From: Thermoflexus sp.
GTDB lineage: Bacteria > Chloroflexota > Anaerolineae > Thermoflexales > Thermoflexaceae
Assembly: GCA_017743605.1 (NCBI GenBank)
Contig: JAGHYO010000184.1
Location: 1 to 5,077 of the forward strand
Direction of reading: 5' to 3'
Length of the DNA stretch: 5,077 nucleotides
Part shown: positions 1 to 5,077 of the stretch, piece after piece
How positions within the stretch are numbered: position 1 is the stretch's first letter
How the letters are laid out: every line of letters starts with the position of its first letter
Position numbers and translations under genes: made by a program
Notes under the pieces: generated by a model
What the model saw: the letters and a program-made list of their open reading frames with translations, nothing else
What the model was told of the DNA's origin: nothing
The model's database searches: none

Positions 1-19
1 AGATGTGTATAAGAGACAG
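1..19. other. Tn5/Nextera mosaic-end adapter remnant (non-genomic)
   Basis: The first 19 bases read AGATGTGTATAAGAGACAG, which is exactly the Tn5 transposase mosaic-end sequence carried by Nextera-type library adapters. It is AT-rich compared with the strongly GC-rich DNA that begins at base 20. The genomic reading frame of csm5 runs cleanly up to base 20 and then continues into adapter-coded residues (LSLIHI). The sensible reading is an untrimmed adapter at a contig end, not a biological transposon end: no transposase, target duplication or inverted partner is seen. Confidence 0.95.
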
Positions 20-190
20 ATCCAGGGCCCGGGGGTCGCGGGCCAGGGCCGCCGTCAGGCGCTCGGGATCGAACCGCCACAGGCGTCCGTCCAGGACGGC
101 GAAGTCCGCCGGGCCCAGCCGCTGGCCGCTGCCGATGTGCACCGGCGAGAGGAGCTCCACGCGATAGATCCGACGCTCCAGGATCCCCAT
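20..190 (-). CDS. csm5: Type III-A CRISPR RAMP protein Csm5, N-terminal fragment (3' truncated by window/adapter)
   Basis: This is the first 57 codons of Csm5, the RAMP-fold subunit that caps the 3' end of the crRNA in the Csm complex and is linked to crRNA 3'-end maturation. The start is the ATG at 190-188, preceded by AGGAG with an 8-base spacer and lying three bases after the csm4 TAG stop. The fragment begins MGILERRIYRVELLSPVHIG and continues with SGQRLGPADFAVLDG. The hydrophobic strand followed by 'SPVHIGSG' is the characteristic first RRM strand and turn of Csm5/RAMP proteins. Full Csm5 proteins are several hundred residues, so most of the gene is missing. Reading past residue 57 enters the adapter, and those residues are not protein sequence of the organism. 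Identity rests on the motif plus the position immediately after csm4, the usual place of csm5. Another RAMP is possible but less likely. Confidence 0.85.
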
Positions 191-193
191 CGT

Positions 194-1240
194 CTACGCT
201 CCTGTCTCGGGAAGGGCCTCCTTCGAGACGCCGATCGGGAAGGCGAAGCCGTAGCGGTAGATCGGGTGCGGGAGGGCCTCCGGCGTCTCCCGGGGCGTGA
301 CGTCGGCCATCGCCCCCCACAGGCCCCGGGGGTCCCCGGTGAGGAGGGAGCCCTCGGCCAGCATCCGGACGGCGCGCCGGCGGTAGGGCATGGCCAGCCG
401 CCCGCCGATCCATCCGCTGCGGGTCAGCCACCCGTATCGGGCGGCCTCGCCGAGGAGGGCCTCGATTTGATCCCGAGGCGGGTAGACGGGGGCGAGGGTG
501 ACGAAGGCAGGGGCCGCCGGATCGCCGAGGGGATCGGCGGGCTCGAAGCGGGGCACAAACAGCCCGTGGCCGGCGGTGCGGTCGCCGCCGATGCCGTGGT
601 CGCCCAACAGCCGGACCGCCGCCCGGAAGCGATCCGCCGAGGCGGGATCCCGGTAGCGGACCCGGAAGAACAGCCCGGCCCGGGCCTCGGGGTGGGGCCC
701 CGCCTCCCGGAAGACCAGGCGCCCGAAATGCCAGAGGCTGGAGGTCTGTGTGGCGAGATCGAGGGCCACCCGGGGGATGCGATGGCGGGCCCAGAAGCGC
801 TCCCCCGCCAGCTCCCGCCGCCCGAAGGCCGCCCGCAGGGCCTCCGCCTCCTCCCCGGTCATCCAGACCGTCCCCTCGTGGATCCGGACCCCCTCCTCCG
901 GGGGCTGGCCTGCGAGCATCCGGCGGAGCACGCCCTCGGAGACGAAAGCGATGTCCTTCAGCGAGAAGGGGAGGGCAGGGCCCCGCACCGGGAGGTAGGG
1001 CCGCGGGTAGAAGCGGACCGGGCCGGCGAAGGGGAAGGCGGAGGAGATCAGGACCGGCGGCTCCGGGCGGAACCACTCCTCGGCGAGGGCGGGTTCTCCG
1101 AACAGCATCGCCCAGGCCACCCCCAGGGCCGCGTAGAGGGTGTCGGCGTGGAGGAGGGGCGAGGTCTCCTCCAGGCCGATCCCCCGCTCCCCGAGGTGGA
1201 AGGCGCCGCGGGGCTCCAGGTAGACGATCTCCTCCCTCAT
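194..1240 (-). CDS. csm4: Type III-A CRISPR RAMP protein Csm4 (crRNA 5'-tag binding subunit)
   Basis: Csm4 is the RAMP subunit that, with Cas10, forms the foot of the cytoplasmic Csm complex and holds the 5' repeat-derived tag of the crRNA. The 348-residue protein is a normal length for the family and appears complete. The N-terminus has the family block around residues 8-35 (LEPRGAFHLGERG, then GLEETSPLLHADTL), which is highly typical of Csm4. A basic strand segment lies at 152-161 (RHRIPRVALD), and the Gly-rich RNA-binding loop is at 216-226 (GIGGDRTAGHG). The ATG at 1240 overlaps the csm3 stop by four bases (ATGA) and has GAGGGG eight bases upstream. It ends in TAG, three bases before csm5. 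No catalytic role is known for Csm4 and none is expected here. Identification as III-A Csm4 rather than Csx10 or Cmr3 rests on the N-terminal block and on the csm2-csm3-csm4-csm5 order. Confidence 0.95.
   Translation of the reverse strand: MREEIVYLEPRGAFHLGERGIGLEETSPLLHADTLYAALGVAWAMLFGEPALAEEWFRPEPPVLISSAFPFAGPVRFYPRPYLPVRGPALPFSLKDIAFVSEGVLRRMLAGQPPEEGVRIHEGTVWMTGEEAEALRAAFGRRELAGERFWARHRIPRVALDLATQTSSLWHFGRLVFREAGPHPEARAGLFFRVRYRDPASADRFRAAVRLLGDHGIGGDRTAGHGLFVPRFEPADPLGDPAAPAFVTLAPVYPPRDQIEALLGEAARYGWLTRSGWIGGRLAMPYRRRAVRMLAEGSLLTGDPRGLWGAMADVTPRETPEALPHPIYRYGFAFPIGVSKEALPETGA
199..203 (-). promoter_or_regulatory. Ribosome binding site of csm5
   Basis: AGGAG on the minus strand lies 8 bases before the ATG at 190-188, inside the last codons of csm4. 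It fixes the start of the truncated csm5 frame and indicates translation coupled to csm4. Confidence 0.7.
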
Positions 1241-2094
1241 CCCTGCTTCCCCTCGAGGGCCGGGATCCGGGCGGCCAGCTCATCGAAGCGGGCGAGCACC
1301 TCCTCCACTGTGCGCCCCTCGGTCAGCGGGACGACGGGATGCCCCTGGGGGTCCAGGTAATGGGCCACCGGCTTCCACAGCACCCGGAGGTCCCGGAAGG
1401 CCACGCGGCCGTAGCCCCGGCTCCCGCTGCCGCCCAGGTAGTCGTCCTCCAGCAGGCGCATCCCCAGCAGCAACGTGCGGAAGGCCTCGCGGTCGTCGGC
1501 GTCGTAGACCGAGAAGAGCATCTCGACCTCGAAGCGGGCGCCGGCGGGGACCCGCTCCATCTGTCGGGGGTTGGCGGCGGCGGTGAGCACGTCGATGGCG
1601 GCCTCCCATTTCACCTCGGTGTAGGGGAGGTCGGTGTTCACCTCGCTCCAGCGCTTGCGGGCGGGCTGGCCGTTCTCGTCGAGGATCTCCAGCTCCTCCA
1701 GCAGGCGGGCGTCGCGGACGATGAGGCGGACGGGCTCCAGGGCCCGCTGGCCGGCGACGCCGAAGGCGCGGCAGAGGGGGCACGGCCGGCCCTCGCTTCG
1801 GTATTCCGCCTCGGTCTCGCACCAGTGGATGCGGATGGGCGGGTTGCTTCCTTGGGGCTTCACCAGGATCTTGAGGGGCTTGCCCAGGGCCCGGGTGAGG
1901 AGGGAGCGCATCTTGCCCTTGAGGGAGGAGCCGGGGACGTAGGGCCGGCCGGTCGCCGGGTCGCGGATCACCACGTTTTCCGGGCCGCCGATCTCCATCC
2001 CGGCCCCCGCCCCGCCGATCCGCAGGCCGGTCAGGGCCTGCAGGACGCCGGTGATCACGATCTTCCCCTGCAGCTGGACGCTGTTCCCGCTCAT
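1237..2094 (-). CDS. csm3: Type III-A CRISPR RAMP protein Csm3 (backbone subunit, target-RNA endonuclease family)
   Basis: Csm3 is the repeated backbone subunit of the Csm complex. It coats the crRNA and, in characterised members, cuts bound target RNA every 6 nt. The 285-residue protein shows the first RRM strand and turn TGLRIGG (22-28), EIGGPENVVIRDP (34-46), the near-invariant PGSSLKGKMRSLL (54-66), TAAANPRQMERV (171-182) and the Gly-rich loop YLGGSGSRGYGRV (219-231). H90, C92, C105 and C108 could bind zinc in the segment before FG (111-112). The protein is longer than the roughly 215-residue staphylococcal Csm3, partly from a C-terminal tail after about 236. By my alignment the catalytic Asp of known Csm3 (the Asp in 'IGxxD') is replaced by Glu39 (codon 1980-1978). 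The ATG at 2094 is chosen because GGAGG lies 8 bases upstream, matching csm4 and csm5. The adjacent in-frame GTG at 2097 is an alternative start that adds one residue. The stop overlaps csm4 as ATGA. Confidence 0.96.
   Translation of the reverse strand: MSGNSVQLQGKIVITGVLQALTGLRIGGAGAGMEIGGPENVVIRDPATGRPYVPGSSLKGKMRSLLTRALGKPLKILVKPQGSNPPIRIHWCETEAEYRSEGRPCPLCRAFGVAGQRALEPVRLIVRDARLLEELEILDENGQPARKRWSEVNTDLPYTEVKWEAAIDVLTAAANPRQMERVPAGARFEVEMLFSVYDADDREAFRTLLLGMRLLEDDYLGGSGSRGYGRVAFRDLRVLWKPVAHYLDPQGHPVVPLTEGRTVEEVLARFDELAARIPALEGKQG
1249..1254 (-). promoter_or_regulatory. Ribosome binding site of csm4
   Basis: GAGGGG on the minus strand, 8 bases before the csm4 ATG at 1240, within the last codons of csm3. 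It supports the ATGA-overlap start and coupled translation. Confidence 0.6.
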
Positions 2095-2096
2095 CA

Positions 2097-2537
2097 CTAA
2101 TCCCTCCCGCCGTACGCTTTGTGGTAGGCCAGGATGGCCTCGAAGAAGTCGACCATGCGCCGGAACCGTTGCTCCACCTCGGAGCTTGCGGGGTTGCCGC
2201 TGAAGACGGCGTCCACGGCCGCGCTCAGGACGTTCTGGAGGCGCTTGCCGCCCTCGCCGGCCCGGGCGCCCATATAGGCCAGCTTGGGCTTGAGCATGCG
2301 CAGGCGGTTGGCGTCGAAGCGCATCTGCAGCCGCTTCACCTCGCCGAAGACGTTGCGGATTTGGGAGGTGGTCAGCCGCTGCGTCACCAGCTCCTGACCG
2401 ATCCGCTCCGCCTCCTCCACAAGGGTCTGGTAGTCCCCTTCGAGGATGATGCGGCGGATGCGCTCCTTTTCGTTCGTCGGCGCCGCGGGGGCCGGGCCGC
2501 CCCGGGCGCCCGGAGGAGAAGGACTCCGGTTGCTCAT
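2097..2537 (-). CDS. csm2: Type III-A CRISPR small subunit Csm2
   Basis: Csm2 is the small, all-helical subunit that stacks as a second filament along the Csm3 backbone and contacts the crRNA-target duplex. The 146-residue product has a Pro/Gly/Ala-rich, probably disordered N-terminus (about 1-22) and then an apparently helical body. Family-like features are the basic helix RMLKPKLAYMGAR (80-92), the following helix LQNVLSAAVDAV (100-111) and the C-terminal aromatic stretch FFEAILAYHKAYGG (131-144). The ATG at 2537 has a near-perfect AGGAGGT six bases upstream. It is separated from cas10 by 22 bases, the only real gap in the operon, and its TAG abuts csm3. Csm2 sequences diverge quickly, so the assignment leans on the C-terminal motifs and on position between cas10 and csm3. 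Both agree. Confidence 0.93.
   Translation of the reverse strand: MSNRSPSPPGARGGPAPAAPTNEKERIRRIILEGDYQTLVEEAERIGQELVTQRLTTSQIRNVFGEVKRLQMRFDANRLRMLKPKLAYMGARAGEGGKRLQNVLSAAVDAVFSGNPASSEVEQRFRRMVDFFEAILAYHKAYGGRD
2102..2108 (-). promoter_or_regulatory. Ribosome binding site of csm3 (decides between tandem starts)
   Basis: GGGAGGG on the minus strand sits within the last codons of csm2. Its core GGAGG (2103-2107) is 8 bases from the ATG at 2094 but only 5 from the GTG at 2097, whose first base is also the last base of the csm2 TAG stop. The 8-base spacing matches csm4 and csm5 and favours the ATG. Confidence 0.65.
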
Positions 2538-2543
2538 CGCTCC

Positions 2544-2550
2544 ACCTCCT
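2544..2550 (-). promoter_or_regulatory. Strong ribosome binding site of csm2
   Basis: AGGAGGT on the minus strand lies 6 bases before the csm2 ATG in the 22-base cas10-csm2 gap (2538-2559). It is the closest match to the anti-Shine-Dalgarno consensus in the window. The gap is too short for a promoter or terminator in addition, and no hairpin followed by a T-run is visible. Confidence 0.75.
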
Positions 2551-2559
2551 GTCTGCGGG

Positions 2560-5028
2560 TTAATCGGGGGATCCTCCGCGGGTCATCCATTCCACCCATC
2601 GGGCCAGGGGGCTCAGCCAGCGCAGGCGGCGCCCCCCTTCGGCCAGCAGCTCCTCCTGGAGCCGTCGCAGGATCGGCTGGACCTCCTTCGGCTGGCGGGC
2701 CAGGACATACACCAGGCGCCAGCGGGCCCGGTGGAGCCCCACCATCCGCCGCAGGTCCTCCGGGCCCAGGCGTTCGGAGCCCGCCAGCCGGACCTCCTCT
2801 TCCAGCAGGCCGGCGATGCTCATCAGGCGGTGCAGGAAGCCCCGGGCCAGCTGCGGCCCGTCGCGATCCTCCGGCTGGATCAGCCGGCCCAGCTCCCGGG
2901 CCCATTTCCGCATCCACTCCGCGTCCTCCCAGGCCATTGGGAGCCCGAAGAACCCGAAGGCGTCCTTGTCGCGGCCGTCCGCCCGCCGCAGGCCCTTGGC
3001 CGCCTCCAGGTGGTCGCCGGCCTCCGCCGCCGCCTGATACAGGGGGAACTTCTCAGGATGCATGGAGATGCCGCCGCTCAGGGTCACGCTCGGGTTGTCG
3101 GCCGCGAACCGCCGGAAGTCCTCCCGCGCCCGGAAGGCCAGCTCCAGCGCCCGATCCCACGACCCCACCGTTAGGAGATCGTCGCCGCCGGAGTAGATGA
3201 GATAGAGATGCCGGGCTTCGGGATCGACCTGCCGGCAGAGGACCCGCAGGTAGCCCTCGAAGAACAGGGCGATGAGGTGGCTCAGGGTGGCCAACCGGGA
3301 GAGGGAGTAACGCGCCCCCAGCCCGTAGCGGAACAGCCGGCCCAGGTGGTCCACGTCCATCCGCAGGCACGCCCAGGCCGGCGTCCCCTCCGCGGACTTC
3401 GCCATCTCCCCGAGCTCCACGATGGTGCCATCCCGATCCATCGGCGTGAAGGCGGGCAGGTAGCGGAAGTCGTGGACCGGGACGCCCTCGACGGGGGAGA
3501 GGTCTCCGTCGTGGAGGCGGATCACCCGATCCCCCGGCCGGAAGGAGTCCCGCAAGCCCCGCCGGTCGCAAAAGCGGAATTCCACTCCCAGAGCGCCAAG
3601 GACCGTCCGCCAGGTGAGGCGTCCGCGGAGGGCGCCCTGGGCCGGGCGGAGGATGAGGAAATCGCTGCGGCGGGCGATGTCGTCGCCCAGCTCCTCGAAG
3701 CTGCGGCAGAGGGCGCATTTGGCCACGCCCTCGTCGGGGCGGGTTTCCACCGGGCGCGCGAGGGGGCCGCCGGTCTCTTCTTCCGCGTGGCAGACCTCGC
3801 AGCGGGGCCGGAGGCCGCCGCCGCCGAAGGGGCCGAACAGGATCTCACAATGGCGCGCCATGGATCGGCGGAACCGGCGGCTCTTCTGCGCCCCCAGGCG
3901 GGCGGAGAGGTCCGCCCAGCGCTCGGGGAGGCCGCCTTCCTTCAGGTGGAAATCCCTGGCCTTCAGCGGGACGGCGTCCAGGGCGATGGCCAGATCCCCG
4001 CCGTGGGCCTGGATCAGGATCTCATCGAGGCGATCGGCCAGCTGGGGAAGGCGGTCCCGGGCGGAGAGGGGGGCCAGCAGGTAGAAATGGCCGCCCGAGG
4101 AGTAAACCACCTGGGTGGGAGGGAGGTCCAGCTCCCGCAGCAGGAACTCCACGGCGGCGTCGGCCAGGAGGGCGAGGTAGGCCGAGCGGCCGCGCAGGCT
4201 CTTGGCCGCTCCCTCCGAGCTGATGGCATACAGGAAGCGCTGGATGCCGGAGAGGTCGCCGCCGATGAGCAGGGCGACCGGCTCCTGCGGGAACCCTCCC
4301 ATCCGGGTCTGCTCTTCCAGGCGCCGGAGGGCTTCTTCCGGCAGCTCGCCGATGCACACCGTGAGGGCGGCGGTCATCCGCAGGTGATCGTAGAGGCTGA
4401 CGTCGGGCTCGTCCCGGTAGGCGGCCGCGGGGACGCACCAGGTGAACCGGCGCAGCAGCGCCATCAGGGCGGTCAGGGTCTCCCCAGGCGTCTCCCAGAG
4501 GGTGGGGTGCAGGGCCTCCAGCGTCGCCTCGAAGCCCGCCCAGAGGCCGGGATAGTCCGGGGCGATGGAGGCGATCGGCTGCGGGAAGATGGCCTCCCAG
4601 GACTTCGCCTCAGCGGTCCCGCCCGGAAGCGGGGCTGTCCCGAAGCCATAGCTCGCCGCGTTCGGCACCGGCGTTCGCCCGGGGAGCCGCAGGGCCGGCA
4701 GGAGGGCCCGCAACGGCTCCCGAGCGGGATCCCCGGGCTCTTCCTCCTCCCGAGGGGCCCGTTCCCCGGAGGCCAGGCGGTCGGCCACGATCAGCGCCCG
4801 GGCGTCCCGATCGTAAGGGGAGCTGTGGTGATCGCGGATCGCCGCCGTCAGGCGCTCACGATCTTCAGGGGAGAGAAACTTCAGGCGGGGGGCCAGCCGC
4901 TGGGCGACCCAAGCGGCTCCCTGCTCCTCGTGAGGCCGCCGCTCCTGGCCCCAGCGGGCGCGCTGGCGGAACTTCCCGATGTCGTGAAGGAGTCCGATCA
5001 GGGCTTGAAACACGCGATCGGCGTTCAT
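2560..5028 (-). CDS. cas10: Type III-A CRISPR Cas10/Csm1 (HD DNase and cyclic oligoadenylate synthase)
   Basis: Cas10 is the large signature subunit of type III effectors. On target RNA binding it cuts single-stranded DNA with its HD domain and makes cyclic oligoadenylates from ATP with its Palm domains. The 822-residue protein is full length. The HD domain (about 1-90) has LLHDIGKF with H15-D16, D67-H68-H69 and the VADRLASGER block with D83. Palm 1 has GGDLSGIQRF (256-265) and SGGHFYLLAP (311-320). A zinc-binding pattern follows: C410-x2-C413-x24-C438-x2-C441. Palm 2 has MDVDHLG (557-563, with His where Asn is common) and SGGDD (613-617; GGDD codons at 3189-3178). FGFFGLPMAWED (691-702) leads into the helical C-terminal domain (about 703-822). 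All expected catalytic residues are present, so both activities are predicted. The ATG at 5028 overlaps the upstream RAMP gene stop as ATGA, with GGAGG 10 bases upstream. The GGDD/HD layout and csm neighbours indicate Csm1 rather than Cmr2. Confidence 0.98.
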   Translation of the reverse strand: MNADRVFQALIGLLHDIGKFRQRARWGQERRPHEEQGAAWVAQRLAPRLKFLSPEDRERLTAAIRDHHSSPYDRDARALIVADRLASGERAPREEEEPGDPAREPLRALLPALRLPGRTPVPNAASYGFGTAPLPGGTAEAKSWEAIFPQPIASIAPDYPGLWAGFEATLEALHPTLWETPGETLTALMALLRRFTWCVPAAAYRDEPDVSLYDHLRMTAALTVCIGELPEEALRRLEEQTRMGGFPQEPVALLIGGDLSGIQRFLYAISSEGAAKSLRGRSAYLALLADAAVEFLLRELDLPPTQVVYSSGGHFYLLAPLSARDRLPQLADRLDEILIQAHGGDLAIALDAVPLKARDFHLKEGGLPERWADLSARLGAQKSRRFRRSMARHCEILFGPFGGGGLRPRCEVCHAEEETGGPLARPVETRPDEGVAKCALCRSFEELGDDIARRSDFLILRPAQGALRGRLTWRTVLGALGVEFRFCDRRGLRDSFRPGDRVIRLHDGDLSPVEGVPVHDFRYLPAFTPMDRDGTIVELGEMAKSAEGTPAWACLRMDVDHLGRLFRYGLGARYSLSRLATLSHLIALFFEGYLRVLCRQVDPEARHLYLIYSGGDDLLTVGSWDRALELAFRAREDFRRFAADNPSVTLSGGISMHPEKFPLYQAAAEAGDHLEAAKGLRRADGRDKDAFGFFGLPMAWEDAEWMRKWARELGRLIQPEDRDGPQLARGFLHRLMSIAGLLEEEVRLAGSERLGPEDLRRMVGLHRARWRLVYVLARQPKEVQPILRRLQEELLAEGGRRLRWLSPLARWVEWMTRGGSPD

Positions 5029-5077
5029 TGCGGATCCGCCTCCATGCGGCCGAATCCCATGCTGGTGAGCTTGCCGA
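5025..5077 (-). CDS. cas6: Probable Cas6 CRISPR RNA endoribonuclease, C-terminal fragment (5' end outside window)
   Basis: On the minus strand one frame reads GKLTSMGFGRMEADPQ and ends in TGA at 5027-5025, overlapping the cas10 ATG by four bases. The pattern G-K-x-T-S-M-G-F-G near the extreme C-terminus is the Gly-rich loop that closes Cas6-family RAMP proteins, where it contacts the crRNA repeat. Cas6 processes the CRISPR precursor into unit crRNAs, and cas6 is often found directly upstream of cas10 in III-A loci. Only 16 residues and the stop are visible, so the catalytic residues, start and length cannot be judged. Another RAMP subunit with the same loop is the main alternative. The ATGA junction shows that whatever this gene is, it is co-translated with cas10. 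Confidence 0.7.
   Translation of the reverse strand, partial: GKLTSMGFGRMEADPQ
5039..5043 (-). promoter_or_regulatory. Ribosome binding site of cas10
   Basis: GGAGG on the minus strand, 10 bases before the cas10 ATG at 5028 and inside the last codons of the upstream gene. It supports the start that places the HD motif at residue 15 and the ATGA overlap. Confidence 0.6.

Noticed and set aside
1..19. Biological Tn5/IS50 transposon end
   Set aside because: The hyperactive mosaic-end sequence is a library reagent. It sits exactly at the contig end, with no other transposon parts.
5..1360. 451-codon open frame on the plus strand opposite csm4 and the end of csm3
   Set aside because: It starts inside the Nextera adapter, has a Gly/Pro/Arg-rich composition with no recognisable domain, and lies antisense to well-supported csm4. 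Long antisense frames are expected in such GC-rich DNA.
748..2100. 450-codon plus-strand open frame opposite csm4/csm3
   Set aside because: Low-complexity Pro/Arg/Gly translation with no known motif, fully antisense to csm3 and csm4, whose family motifs are unambiguous.
2538..2559. Internal promoter or terminator between cas10 and csm2
   Set aside because: Only 22 bases, mostly taken up by the Shine-Dalgarno of csm2. No -35/-10 pair and no hairpin with a T-run.
2121..3200. Plus-strand open frames opposite csm2 and the 3' part of cas10
   Set aside because: They mirror codon bias on the coding strand. No ribosome binding site and no domain-like sequence were found.
3053..4438. Minus-strand open frames inside cas10 in other frames
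   Set aside because: Out-of-frame shadows of an intact Cas10 with all motifs in one continuous frame. There is no sign of a frameshift.
1..5077. CRISPR array
   Set aside because: No regularly spaced direct repeats were seen. The window is almost fully coding, with no gap over 22 bases.

Overview
The window holds most of one type III-A (Csm) CRISPR-Cas effector operon, read entirely on the minus strand (right to left). In transcription order it contains the 3' end of a probable cas6, a complete cas10/csm1, csm2, csm3 and csm4, and the 5' end of csm5. The DNA is strongly GC-rich, with G/C-dominated third codon positions and typical bacterial Shine-Dalgarno sites. This suggests a high-GC bacterium, perhaps thermophilic given the Arg/Leu/Glu/Pro-rich proteins. 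No lineage can be fixed from the sequence alone.

Layout, right to left: 5077-5025 is the last 16 codons of a RAMP protein, most likely Cas6, with a Gly-rich loop. It overlaps the cas10 start by four bases (ATGA). Cas10 (5028-2560) is intact, with an HD nuclease motif, a zinc-binding cysteine pair-of-pairs and a GGDD cyclase motif. A 22-base gap with a near-perfect Shine-Dalgarno leads to csm2 (2537-2097). csm3 (2094-1237) follows essentially without a gap, csm4 (1240-194) overlaps csm3 by ATGA, and csm5 starts at 190. The first 19 bases of the window are not genomic: they match the Tn5/Nextera transposase mosaic end, so csm5 is cut by an untrimmed sequencing adapter at an assembly end.

How the genes work together (family knowledge): Cas6 cuts the CRISPR transcript into crRNAs. 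Csm4 and Cas10 cap the 5' end of the crRNA. Csm3 polymerises along the crRNA and cuts target RNA at about 6-nt intervals. Csm2 forms the second filament, and Csm5 caps the 3' end. Target RNA binding turns on the Cas10 HD DNase and the Palm-domain cyclic oligoadenylate synthase. No CRISPR array, adaptation gene (cas1/cas2) or cyclic-oligoadenylate effector (csm6/csx1-like) lies in the window.

The most notable sequence detail is in Csm3: the position I align with the catalytic aspartate of characterised Csm3 proteins is a glutamate (Glu39). There is no gene-free stretch longer than 22 bases between genes, and no evidence of a promoter or terminator inside the window. The system is otherwise a recognisable III-A complex rather than a new kind of system.
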